NCBI GenBank assembly: GCA_022776785.1 | Contig: JALFHA010000081.1 | Coordinates: forward strand, 1-17,242 | Direction: 5' to 3' | Source of the DNA: Clostridiales bacterium | Lineage (GTDB): Bacteria; Bacillota; Clostridia; Christensenellales; Aristaeellaceae | DNA: 17,242 nucleotides | In this document: piece by piece, positions 6,201 through 13,062 of the stretch | How positions within the stretch are numbered: position 1 is the stretch's first letter | Layout: every line of letters begins with the position of its first letter | Program-made: the position numbers and the translations under genes | Notes under the pieces: model-generated | Databases searched by the model: none | What the model was told of the DNA's origin: nothing | What the model saw: only the letters and a program-made list of their open reading frames with translations

Positions 6201-7178
6201 TCATTTCTTGGCCGCGCCCGCGTTGCCGCCGACCGACGCGATAGACTCGCGCATGGACGTATCGGCAATCGTGTTCTGCATCTGGTAGTAATCCATCACG
6301 CCCAGCTTGCCCTCGCGCAGCGCGGCGGCCATCGCCTTGGGCACCTCGGCCTCGGCCTCGATGACCTTGGCGCGCTGCTCCTGCGCGGCGGCCTTCATCT
6401 CCTGCTCGCGCGCGACGGCCATCGCGCGGCGCTCCTCCGCCTTGGCCTGCGCGATGCGGCGGTCGGCCTCGGCCTGGTCCATCTGCAACTGTGCGCCGAC
6501 GTTGCGGCCCACGTCCACATCCGCGATGTCGATGGAGAGGATTTCAAACGCCGTGCCCGCATCAAGGCCCTTGTTGAGCACGGTGCGGCTGATGAGGTCG
6601 GGATTCTCGAGCACGGCCTTGTGCGAATCGGCCGAGCCGACGGTCGTGACGATGCCCTCGCCCACGCGCGCGACGATGGTTTCCTCGCCCGCGCCGCCGA
6701 CGAGGCGCTCGATGTTCGCGCGCACGGTGACGCGCGCCTTGGCGCGCAGCTCAATGCCATCCTTGGCGATGGCCGCGACAACCGGCGTCTCGATGACCTT
6801 GGGGTTGACGCTCATCTGCACGGCCTGCAGCACGTCGCGTCCGGCCAGGTCGATGGCACACGCCTCCGGGAAGTCGAGCTTGATGTTCGCGCCGCGCGCG
6901 GTGATGAGCGCCGTCACCACGCGGTCGAGGTTGCCGCCCGCGAGGTAGTGCGCCTCCATCTTGCTGATCTCCATGTTCAGCCCGGCCTTCTCGGCCTTGA
7001 TGAGCGGCGTGACGATCTTGGCGGGGGAAACGCGGCGAATCCTCATGCCCACCAGCGTGAAGATGGACACATGCACGCCGGAGGCCAGCGCCGAGATCCA
7101 CAGATTCAGCGGCACAAAGCTCAGGAACACCAGCAGAACGACGAGAATGACGACAATCGTAACAATTCCTTCCACCAT
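6201..7178 (-). CDS. floA: Flotillin-like protein FloA
   Basis: 325 residues, the usual size of bacterial FloA (YqfA family). A hydrophobic N-terminal hairpin (about 5-45, with VVILVVLLVFLSFVPLNLW and a second stretch to VGMRIRR) anchors it in the membrane. It is followed by the SPFH/band-7 domain (about 50-200: RRVSPAKIVTPLIKAEKAGL, then LDLAGRDVLQ-like DLAGRDVLQAVQMSVNP). The C-terminal coiled coil (about 225-290) is rich in Glu, Ala, Lys and Arg. FloA forms mobile assemblies in ordered membrane domains and influences fluidity and signalling protein clustering (family knowledge). It follows nfeD, its usual partner, but an A repeat lies between them. AGAAAGGGG about 10 nt upstream of the ATG is the ribosome binding site. 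Confidence 0.95.
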   Translation of the reverse strand: MVEGIVTIVVILVVLLVFLSFVPLNLWISALASGVHVSIFTLVGMRIRRVSPAKIVTPLIKAEKAGLNMEISKMEAHYLAGGNLDRVVTALITARGANIKLDFPEACAIDLAGRDVLQAVQMSVNPKVIETPVVAAIAKDGIELRAKARVTVRANIERLVGGAGEETIVARVGEGIVTTVGSADSHKAVLENPDLISRTVLNKGLDAGTAFEILSIDIADVDVGRNVGAQLQMDQAEADRRIAQAKAEERRAMAVAREQEMKAAAQEQRAKVIEAEAEVPKAMAAALREGKLGVMDYYQMQNTIADTSMRESIASVGGNAGAAKK

Positions 7179-7219
7179 GATAGCGATACCCCTTTCTTCT
7201 CCTTAGCAAAATGATATTG

Positions 7220-7504
7220 ATACTATTCTTCGATTAAAGCATCACCTTCCGGAGTTCTTACCTGATTAGCATAAGCTCACCGTCAGGTATCGCTTCGCTC
7301 CCTGACTGCTTTTGCATCATTTGCTTTACAATAGGGATGCGTTGGGCTGCCGACCCGGGAAACCCGCATAGTCGCGCCATAGACGCTCCTTGCGGTTTCC
7401 AGCCTTCACCTGCCTGATTCCGCCACAGGCGGCGCCGATTCCGAACCCCTTGACCCCTTCTTCGCTTCGCGCAATCATTCCATCTTTTTAAAGCAGAACA
7501 GTAT
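7220..7504 (-). repeat. A repeat, copy 2 (short form, between nfeD and floA)
   Basis: In the minus-strand direction it starts 15 nt after the nfeD stop (ATACTGTTCTGC) and ends at GAAGAATAGTA, about 40 bp before the floA start. It matches copy 1 nearly end to end except in the AGGAGC...GCGACTA module, whose stem bases instead match those of copies 3b and 4 (GGAAAC-CGCA with TGCG-G-GTTTCC). This mosaic suggests exchange between copies. No terminator follows before floA, so the element probably stays in the intercistronic mRNA. Confidence 0.85.
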
Positions 7505-7519
7505 GACAACTCGGGCAAA

Positions 7520-8017
7520 TCAGCACTCCTGCCTCGCCCGCACGACGATGCGCGCACCCTCGACGCGCGCGATTTCGATGGGCTTGCCGCTCTCGATGAA
7601 GTCGCCCTCGGTGACGACATTCAGCCGCACGCCGTCAAAGTCGCCAATGCCCGCCGGGCGCAGCACGCTCGACGTGCGTCCGCACTTGCCCACGAGCACC
7701 TGCATGTCGGCATCCTTCTGATGCAGCTCATCCTTTTCCTGCAAAAACAGCTCGGAGCGCTTGCCCCGGCTGTGCGCCGCCGTGCGCAGCGCCCACGAGA
7801 TCAGCACGGCCAGCACCGCCACGAGCACCAGCAGCACGCCGACCGCCGTCAGCGAGCCAAAGTGCATCCCAGCCAGCACCGTGCCTGTTCCGATGAGCAG
7901 CACACCGGCAATGCCCGGCAGACCAAACCCCGGCAAAAAGACCTCCACCAAAACCAGCACCGCCCCGGCCAGCATACACAGCGCCATCGGCAGGCATTCC
8001 ACAATCGTCTGCACCAT
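7520..8017 (-). CDS. nfeD: NfeD-family membrane protein (short form)
   Basis: 165 residues. Three or four hydrophobic segments lie between about 5 and 75 (ALCMLAGAVLVLVEVFLPGF, GIAGVLLIGTGTVLAG, AVGVLLVLVAVLAVLISWAL). The C-terminal OB-fold (about 108-163) carries GKCGRTSSVLRPAGIGDFDG, then TEGDFIESG and RVEGARIVVR, the pattern of NfeD C-terminal domains. There is no ClpP-like protease domain, so it is the short type that accompanies flotillins. The ATG at 8015-8017 has GAAGGGGG about 10 nt upstream; an in-frame extension upstream would run through the preceding UDG gene and is rejected. Family knowledge links NfeD with SPFH proteins in membrane-domain maintenance, and here floA follows. Confidence 0.9.
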   Translation of the reverse strand: MVQTIVECLPMALCMLAGAVLVLVEVFLPGFGLPGIAGVLLIGTGTVLAGMHFGSLTAVGVLLVLVAVLAVLISWALRTAAHSRGKRSELFLQEKDELHQKDADMQVLVGKCGRTSSVLRPAGIGDFDGVRLNVVTEGDFIESGKPIEIARVEGARIVVRARQEC

Positions 8018-8124
8018 CTCAAGCAGCCCCCTTCCTAATGTAGCCCCAGCATACCATAGCCCGGCGCACCGCAAAAGAGCTTTTGTCCAAAATGTCCGTT
8101 TTTCTGCTCGAAAGCACGCGCCGC

Positions 8125-8694
8125 TCAGCCTGACCCGACAGCGCGGGCCAGCGCGCGCACGTCGTCCTCGTACACGGGCTCGAGCGCGCGGTTGTAGATC
8201 AGGCTCGCGGGATGATACAGCGCGAAGATGCGCTGCCCCTCGCCCACGTCCACCCACTGCCCATGCAGCGCGCCGATGGTCGCGCTCCGGCCCGCCAACG
8301 CCTGCAGCGGCGTATTGCCCAGCGTGGCGATGGCGCGCGGCTCCACCTCGCGGATCTCGCGCCTGAGCCACGGCAAAAACAGCGCGATCTCCTCCCGCGT
8401 GGGCGGGCGGTTGCTCAGCCTGCCGGTCTTGCCCGTCTTGGTCGGGCGCAGCTTGACCGTGTTGGTGATGTAGAGCTCCTCGCGGCGCATCCCCGCCAGC
8501 TCGAGAAAGCGGTCGAGATTCTTCCCCGCCTTGCCCACGAACGGCCTGCCCAGCAGCGTCTCCTGCTCGCCCGGCGCCTCGCCGATGAGCATCAGCCGCG
8601 GCTTCATCGGGCCCTCGCCGAAGACGAGCGCATTCTCCCTGCCAGGCATCACCCCGGCAATCAGCTCGCGCAGCGCCTGTCTGTATGCCTCCAC
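8125..8694 (-). CDS. Uracil-DNA glycosylase family 4-like protein lacking the Fe-S cysteines
   Basis: 189 residues. It has the family motifs GEAPGEQE (about 37-44), GRPFVGKAG (about 49-57), the ITNTVKLRP strand, and the late HPASLIYN motif (about 160-167) typical of family 4/5 uracil-DNA glycosylases. Its neighbour upstream has four cysteines positioned for a 4Fe-4S cluster; this protein has none of them. The N-terminal CxxC is absent, and T stands in ITNTVKLRP where the neighbour has C. It starts with GTG at 8692-8694, preceded by AAGGAGGGG 7 nt upstream. Excision of uracil or another deaminated base is the likely role, but activity without the cluster is uncertain. Confidence 0.85.
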   Translation of the reverse strand: MEAYRQALRELIAGVMPGRENALVFGEGPMKPRLMLIGEAPGEQETLLGRPFVGKAGKNLDRFLELAGMRREELYITNTVKLRPTKTGKTGRLSNRPPTREEIALFLPWLRREIREVEPRAIATLGNTPLQALAGRSATIGALHGQWVDVGEGQRIFALYHPASLIYNRALEPVYEDDVRALARAVGSG

Positions 8695-8746
8695 GGCCTT
8701 GCCCCTCCTTCATTCATGCTGCTTTCTGTTCCTCCGTCTGAGGACG

Positions 8747-8764
8747 TCAGGGCGGCCGCCCTGA
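8747..8764. repeat. 18-bp perfect palindrome between two UDG genes
   Basis: TCAGGGCGGCCGCCCTGA is its own reverse complement. It lies in the 80-bp gap between the two glycosylase genes. As RNA it would form a 7-bp stem with a 4-nt loop. It has no T tract, so it is more likely an mRNA-processing or protein-binding site than a terminator; nothing more can be said. Confidence 0.5.
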
Positions 8765-8776
8765 ACCCGCTTGCCC

Positions 8777-9388
8777 TCAAACTCCCTTCCTCGCATCGCG
8801 CTCGTACGATCCGTTTTGCGGCGGATTGAAAGCCCCCAGCTCCCCGAGCTTCTCACGGATGGCCTTGAAATCCTCCCACGCGGGGCGCTTCTTGTCTGCG
8901 TCGCGCAAAAGCGCCGCCGGATGATACGTCGGCATGAACCACACGCCCTTTTTGAGGTGCCACACGCCCCGCTCGCGCGTGATGCGCAGCTCGTCGCCCA
9001 GCAGCGCGCGCGTGGGCGTGGAGCCGAGGCACACGATGATCTTCGGCCGCACCAGCGCCACCTGCTGCCTGAGATAATCAAGGCACGCGGCGCGCTCATC
9101 CGCCTCGGGCACGCGGTTTTGCGGCGGTCGGCACTTGACGATGTTGCAGATATACACCTGCTCCCGCGCAAGGCCGATGGCTGCGAGCATCCGGTCAAGA
9201 AGCTGCCCCGCCGCGCCGACGAACGGACGGCCCGTCTCATCCTCCTGCTGGCCGGGGCCCTCGCCCACGAGCATCAGTGCCGCGTGCGGGTCGCCCTCGC
9301 CGAGCACCACGTTTTTGCGCGTCTGGCACAGCCTGCATTTCTCGCACGCCGATACTGCGCCGGTCAGCTCCGCCCATGAGGTCGTCAT
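8777..9388 (-). CDS. Family 4 uracil-DNA glycosylase with 4Fe-4S cluster
   Basis: 203 residues. Four cysteines sit where family 4 enzymes bind a 4Fe-4S cluster: C15 and C18 (CEKC), C86 (NIVKCRPP) and C102. Catalytic and uracil-pocket motifs are GEGPGQQED (42-50), GRPFVGAAGQLLDRML (53-68), YICNIVKCRPPQNR (79-92) and YHPAALLRD near 155. The enzyme removes uracil arising from cytosine deamination, opening base excision repair. The ATG at 9386-9388 is preceded by GGAGGAGG with 8-nt spacing. It follows a small membrane protein gene by 35 bp and precedes a second, cysteine-free paralogue. Confidence 0.93.
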   Translation of the reverse strand: MTTSWAELTGAVSACEKCRLCQTRKNVVLGEGDPHAALMLVGEGPGQQEDETGRPFVGAAGQLLDRMLAAIGLAREQVYICNIVKCRPPQNRVPEADERAACLDYLRQQVALVRPKIIVCLGSTPTRALLGDELRITRERGVWHLKKGVWFMPTYHPAALLRDADKKRPAWEDFKAIREKLGELGAFNPPQNGSYERDARKGV

Positions 9389-9423
9389 CGCCTGTACCTC
9401 CTCCGCCGTGCTGCGCGCGGCGC

Positions 9424-9639
9424 TTACTGCCTTCCCTCGCCGGTGACGAGCACCGCGTCCGTGATATTATCCGTCAGGTCGGCAAAGGTCATGCTCAGAT
9501 CCTGCCTGAACCAGTTCAGCAGGCTGCTGAGCATCAGCATCAGCACGACGATCGCCAGCGCGGCAGCCGCCACGCCGAACACATCCATCACGCCCGCCGC
9601 GACGCGCGCGCCGACCTGGCTCTTCTTTTTCTTCTTCAT
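9424..9639 (-). CDS. Small single-pass membrane protein, function unknown
   Basis: 71 residues. A lysine-rich start (MKKKKKSQ) precedes one long hydrophobic segment (about 18-42, MDVFGVAAAALAIVVLMLML), followed by a short amphipathic tail with WFRQDLSMTFADLTDNITDA. Topology is probably N-in. AAAAGGAGG lies 11 nt before the ATG, and trmL ends 23 bp upstream, so it is translated as part of the operon. I recognise no family. Confidence 0.7.
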   Translation of the reverse strand: MKKKKKSQVGARVAAGVMDVFGVAAAALAIVVLMLMLSSLLNWFRQDLSMTFADLTDNITDAVLVTGEGRQ

Positions 9640-9662
9640 GCGTCAGGCGTCCTCCTTTTGCC

Positions 9663-10181
9663 TCAAAGATAGTCCATCCATGCGCCGTCCGTCTCCTCAC
9701 GCCCGGTCAGGTGCCCCTCGCTCGCAAGGCCCGCAAAGCCCTGCTGGCGCAGCGCCTCATAGACGACGATCGCCACGGAGTTGGAGAGATTCAGGCTGCG
9801 CGCGCCGGGCACCATCGGGATGCGGATGCAGCGGTCGTACACGCGCCCCAGCAGGTTTTCCGGCAGCCCGCGGGACTCTTTGCCAAAGACGAGAAACGCA
9901 TCCTCCGGGTAGCTGACCTGCGCATAGCTGCGCGGCGCCTTCGTGCTCGCGTAGAAGAACGGCGCGCCGGGATGCTGCTCGAGCACCTGCGCAAAGTCCT
10001 CATGGACATGCACCTTCACCAGCGGCCAGTAGTCAAGCCCCGCGCGCTTGAGATACTTGTCCTCGAGCTTAAAGCCCAGCGGCTTCACCAGATGCAGCTC
10101 GCTGCCCGTGGCGGCGCAGGTGCGCGCGATATTGCCCGTATTCTGCGGGATCTCCGGCTCGATGAGCACGACATGCAGCAT
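9663..10181 (-). CDS. trmL: tRNA (cytidine(34)-2'-O)-methyltransferase TrmL
   Basis: 172 residues, the expected size for this small SPOUT enzyme. The start MLHVVLIEPEIPQNTGNIAR is characteristic, with PQNTGN binding near the tRNA. The trefoil-knot SAM site is built from VFGKESRGLPE (98-108), IPMVPGARSLNLSNSVAIV (121-139) and the following helix. It methylates the ribose of the wobble nucleotide in leucine tRNAs (family knowledge). It is first in the probable trmL-to-LytTR operon and has its own promoter at 10232-10260. CGGAGAG about 9 nt before the ATG is the ribosome binding site. Confidence 0.95.
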   Translation of the reverse strand: MLHVVLIEPEIPQNTGNIARTCAATGSELHLVKPLGFKLEDKYLKRAGLDYWPLVKVHVHEDFAQVLEQHPGAPFFYASTKAPRSYAQVSYPEDAFLVFGKESRGLPENLLGRVYDRCIRIPMVPGARSLNLSNSVAIVVYEALRQQGFAGLASEGHLTGREETDGAWMDYL

Positions 10182-10231
10182 AGACCGATTCTCTCCGTTC
10201 TCCGGGACGCCGCCCGGCTTTGTTATCCTTT

Positions 10232-10260
10232 ATTCTACCGCAAAAACGCGCAAGATGCAA
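10232..10260 (-). promoter_or_regulatory. Sigma-A-type promoter of the trmL operon
   Basis: On the minus strand TTGCAT (10255-10260) and TAGAAT (10232-10237) are 17 bp apart, about 50 bp before the trmL start. It may drive the whole run of minus-strand genes down to 4834, since no strong terminator was seen inside it. Confidence 0.7.
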
Positions 10261-10309
10261 GCCGGGCTTGACAGCGCACGCCCTTCGGGCTAAACTGGTA
10301 TCCATTGCG

Positions 10310-10405
10310 AACCGGCATGATGCCGGCTGTATCACCGGCAAAGGTCTGAAAATCCCCAGCATTGCGCCTAGGTTCAGCGCCTTGCAAAGGGAATCCATCA
10401 CAATC
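10310..10405 (+). repeat. B repeat, copy 3 (degenerate, in the leader of the DMT transporter gene)
   Basis: The palindrome region AACCGGCATGATGCCGGCT is intact but for the last base pair, followed by GTATCACCGGC. The second stem is eroded (AAAATCC against GGGAATCC). It lies between the divergent trmL promoter and the transporter start, ending about 30 bp before the ATG. Confidence 0.75.
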
Positions 10406-10437
10406 ACGCAGGAATATGCAGAAAAGAGGGCTTGATG

Positions 10438-11334
10438 ATGCCAAAGCAGAAAAGCAGCGCGCAGGGCGTGGCGCTGCTGGTGTTTGTCAACGTATGCTGG
10501 GGGCTTTCCTTCATCTTTTCCAAGACGGCGCTGGCAGAGGGAATGCCCGTGATGACGCTGGCCTTCGTGCGCTACCTCATCACCGCGGCGCTGATGGTGC
10601 CGCTGTGCCTGCGCCGCGAGGGCAGTCTGCAGCTTGGAAAGCACTGGAAGCGCGGCCTTGTCAGCGCGATGCTCGGCGCGACGGTCTACTACTACTTTGA
10701 ATATTCCGGTCTTGCGCGCACGACGGCCTCCGCCGCCTCGCTGATTATCGCCCTTGTGCCGATGATGACGCTGCTGTGCCGCGTGCTCGTGCAGCGCGAG
10801 CGCGTTTCTCCCCTGCGCTGGGCGCTGGTGGCGCTCTCGCTGGCGGGCGTGTGGCTCGTCATCCGCGCGGATATGCAGGACGCCGGCTCGCTGGCGGGCA
10901 ACCTGTTCATGATCGGCGCGTGCCTGTGCTGGACGGGCTACCTGATGGTTATGCCGCCGCTGGTCGCCTCGTGCAGCTCGCTGCGCGTGACGACGTGGCA
11001 GTCCGTCGCCGCCGCCGTCACGCTGCTGCCCTTCTCCCTCGCCGAGCGCGGGCAGTGGGTGCCGCTCTCGCCCGTCGCGTGGCTGTGCGTGTTCCTGCTC
11101 GCCGCCGTCTGCTCGGCGCTGTGCTATCTGCTCTACAACGCCGCCATGCGCGAGGTGGATGCGCTCACCGTCGCCCTGAGCATCAACATCAACCCCATCA
11201 CCGCCTGCGTCGCGGGCGCGCTGCTGCTGGGCGAATCGCTCACCCTCGTGCAGCTCGCGGGCGGCGCGCTCATCCTGCTCTCCGTGCTCGCGGATGCGGC
11301 GCTCGGCGCGCGCGCCGGGGAAAACGGGGCTTGA
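10438..11334 (+). CDS. DMT-superfamily (EamA) transporter
   Basis: 298 residues with about ten hydrophobic segments arranged as two EamA repeats (about 8-140 and 150-290). The first repeat opens with GVALLVFVNVCWGLSFIFSK, including the typical WG...F pattern, followed by FVRYLITAALMVPL. The second ends with ALSININPITACVAGALLLG and ESLTLVQLAGGALILLSVL (given separately), the usual E-x-L-T...G-x-LI pattern. Members export or exchange metabolites; the substrate cannot be told here. Two ATG codons in tandem (10435, 10438) follow AGAGGG; the second gives the better 7-nt spacing. The stop codon overlaps the -35 box of the tyrS promoter. No clear promoter for this gene was found in its B-repeat leader. 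Confidence 0.9.
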   Translation: MPKQKSSAQGVALLVFVNVCWGLSFIFSKTALAEGMPVMTLAFVRYLITAALMVPLCLRREGSLQLGKHWKRGLVSAMLGATVYYYFEYSGLARTTASAASLIIALVPMMTLLCRVLVQRERVSPLRWALVALSLAGVWLVIRADMQDAGSLAGNLFMIGACLCWTGYLMVMPPLVASCSSLRVTTWQSVAAAVTLLPFSLAERGQWVPLSPVAWLCVFLLAAVCSALCYLLYNAAMREVDALTVALSININPITACVAGALLLGESLTLVQLAGGALILLSVLADAALGARAGENGA

Positions 11335-11360
11335 CAAAGTCCGCCGCCCCGCCGTATAAT
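11331..11360 (+). promoter_or_regulatory. Consensus sigma-A promoter for the tyrS leader
   Basis: TTGACA (11331-11336) and TATAAT (11355-11360) both match consensus exactly with an 18-bp spacer. Transcription would begin near 11367, at the T-box leader. The -35 overlaps the TGA of the transporter gene. Confidence 0.9.
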
Positions 11361-11365
11361 ACAGC

Positions 11366-11645
11366 CAACGCGTCGATGGGAACAAGTACGCCCGTTTTGC
11401 GCGATTTCAGAGAGCCGCCGTGCGGTGCGAGGCGGTATCGGGAATCGGGCGGAATACCTCCCGGAGCACGGCCCCCAACCCCATGCAGCGCGGCATGGGC
11501 AGTAGGCGGCCGCCGGTACGCCGGATACAGCGTGCAGCCCGTGTCAGCGGGCGGTAAGGAGGTCTGCCGCAAGGCGGCCTTGAACGGAAGTGGTACCGCG
11601 TGTTTTCACGCCTTCCCTGTTTTGACGGGGAGGGCGTTTGTTATG
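11366..11645 (+). promoter_or_regulatory. Tyrosine-specific T-box riboswitch
   Basis: Stem I is recognisable. The 5' AGTA (near 11385) and 3' GAA (11452-11454) form the loop-E part of the specifier loop, GCCCG pairs with CGGGC, and CAGAGAGCCGCC with GGTGCGAGGCGG gives the distal AG bulge. The specifier codon is TAC (11455-11457), tyrosine. The T-box sequence AACGGAAGTGGTACCGCG ends at 11600; its TGGT bulge (11591-11594) can pair with the ACCA end of tRNA-Tyr. A terminator follows. Uncharged tRNA-Tyr would stabilise the antiterminator and allow tyrS expression. Confidence 0.95.
11609..11642 (+). terminator. T-box-controlled intrinsic terminator
   Basis: An 11-bp stem with some G-U pairs joins CGCCTTCCCTG (11609-11619) and CGGGGAGGGCG (11626-11636) around TTTTGA, followed by TTTGTT. 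It is placed right after the T-box sequence, as expected of the competing terminator. Confidence 0.85.
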
Positions 11646-11733
11646 TAAATCCTTCCGCAAGGCATCGGCCTCGGGCGCGAAGCAGCAGGATTTACATGGT
11701 TTCGTCGGCGATGCAGCCGGCATCATGCCGGTT
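11643..11733 (-). repeat. B repeat, copy 4 (between T-box terminator and tyrS)
   Basis: In reverse orientation: GTAAATCC (11645-11652) pairs with GGATTTAC (11688-11695), and the palindrome reads AGCCGGCATCATGCCGGTT (11714-11732). Compared with copy 2, the second stem has exchanged a G-C for an A-T pair in both arms. The following 80 bp up to the tyrS ribosome binding site is GC-rich and holds nothing recognised. Confidence 0.8.
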
Positions 11734-11828
11734 TGCCCTCTCCAGCGCGCGTCCGGGGCGGCGGCAGCCCCGGCGGGCCTTCCGGCAGCCCATCCCGCCG
11801 CAGCAAGCTTTTATTGGAGGGAATACCT

Positions 11829-13061
11829 ATGGCTCAGCACATTCTCGACATCCTCAAGGATCGCGGCTTTATCGCCCAGATGACCTTTGAGGAGGAGCTC
11901 TACAAGCAGCTCGAGCAGCCGACCACCTTCTACGTCGGCTTTGACCCGACTGCCGACTCCCTGCACATCGGCCACTACATCCCGATCATGGCGATGGCAC
12001 ACATGCAGCGCGCCGGCCACCGTCCCATTGCGCTGATGGGCGGCGGCACCGCGATGATCGGCGACCCGTCCGGCAAGACGGACATGCGCAAGATGATGAC
12101 CGTGGAGACCATCGACAGCAACGTCGCCCACATCAAGCAGCAGATGAGCCGCTTCCTCGACTTCTCCGAGGGCAAGGCGATCATCGCCAACAACGGCGAC
12201 TGGCTGCGCCACCTGAACTTCATCGACTTCATGCGCGACATCGGCTCCACCTTCTCCGTCAACAAGATGCTCACCGCCGAATGCTACAAGGCGCGCATGG
12301 CGACGGACAACGGCCTGTCCTTCCTCGAATTCACCTACATGCTCATGCAGTCCTACGACTTCCTTGAGCTGTTCAAGCGCTACGGCTGTCGCCTGCAGAT
12401 GGGCGGCAACGACCAGTGGAGCAACATGCTCGGCGGCGCGGACCTCATCCGCCGCAAAGAGCAGGAGAGCGCCTTTGCCTGCACCTTCCAGCTGCTGCTC
12501 ACGCACGACGGCCGCAAGATGGGCAAGACGGAGAAGGGCGCGCTGTGGCTCGACCCGGCCAAGACCAGCCCCTACGACTTCTACCAGTACTGGCGCAATG
12601 TGGACGACAAGGATGTAGAGAAGTGCCTGGGCCTTTTGACCTTCCTGCCGATGGACGAGGTGCGCCGTCTGGGCGCCCTCAAGGACAGCGCCATCAACGA
12701 GGCCAAGAAGGTGCTCGCCTTTGAGGTCACCAAGCTGGTGCACGGCGAGGAGGAGGCCCTGCGCGCGCAGGAGGCGGCAGCCTCGCTCTTCGGCGGCGCG
12801 GCGATGGGCGGTTCCATCCCCACCACCGAGATCACCGCGGACGACCTCGCCCGCGACGCGCGCGTGACGACGCTGCTGGCGTTGTGCGGCCTTGCGCCCT
12901 CCAACTCCGCGGCGCGCAGGCTCGTGCAGGGCGGCGGCGTGAGCATCAATGAGGAGAAGGTCACGGACGTGAACGCGACGGTGGACGCCTCCATGTTCGG
13001 CGCGGAGGGCCTGATGCTGCGCAGCGGCAAGAAGAAGTTCCACCGCGTGCTGCTCAAGTGA
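11829..13061 (+). CDS. tyrS: Tyrosyl-tRNA synthetase
   Basis: 410 residues, the normal length for a bacterial TyrRS. It has the class I HIGH motif (DSLHIGHY, about 44-50), the tyrosine and ATP pocket (GGGTAMIGDPSGKTDMR), QMGGNDQWSN (about 191-200), the KMSKS-equivalent KMGKT (about 231-235) and a C-terminal S4 RNA-binding domain (about 345-408, with RRLVQGGGVSINEEKV). It attaches tyrosine to tRNA-Tyr. The ATG at 11829 has GGAGGG 7 nt upstream; an in-frame upstream ATG lies in the leader and is rejected. Expression is controlled by the Tyr T-box. One base separates its stop from the yigZ start. Confidence 0.97.
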   Translation: MAQHILDILKDRGFIAQMTFEEELYKQLEQPTTFYVGFDPTADSLHIGHYIPIMAMAHMQRAGHRPIALMGGGTAMIGDPSGKTDMRKMMTVETIDSNVAHIKQQMSRFLDFSEGKAIIANNGDWLRHLNFIDFMRDIGSTFSVNKMLTAECYKARMATDNGLSFLEFTYMLMQSYDFLELFKRYGCRLQMGGNDQWSNMLGGADLIRRKEQESAFACTFQLLLTHDGRKMGKTEKGALWLDPAKTSPYDFYQYWRNVDDKDVEKCLGLLTFLPMDEVRRLGALKDSAINEAKKVLAFEVTKLVHGEEEALRAQEAAASLFGGAAMGGSIPTTEITADDLARDARVTTLLALCGLAPSNSAARRLVQGGGVSINEEKVTDVNATVDASMFGAEGLMLRSGKKKFHRVLLK

Positions 13062-13062
13062 T

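Noticed and set aside
8018..8713. In-frame upstream extension of nfeD
   Set aside because: It would run through the cysteine-free UDG gene in another frame; nfeD has its own ATG and GAAGGGGG at 8017.
10289..10300. GCTAAACTGGTA before B copy 3 as a remnant of the A-repeat 3' end
   Set aside because: Twelve bases match copy 4, but neighbouring A-repeat sequence is missing; kept as a note only.
10069..11385. 438-codon minus-strand frame opposite the DMT transporter gene
   Set aside because: Low-complexity Arg/His/Gln-rich translation, opposite a clear ten-segment transporter.
11811..13043. 410-codon minus-strand frame opposite tyrS
   Set aside because: Mirror frame of tyrS, with no domain or start signal.
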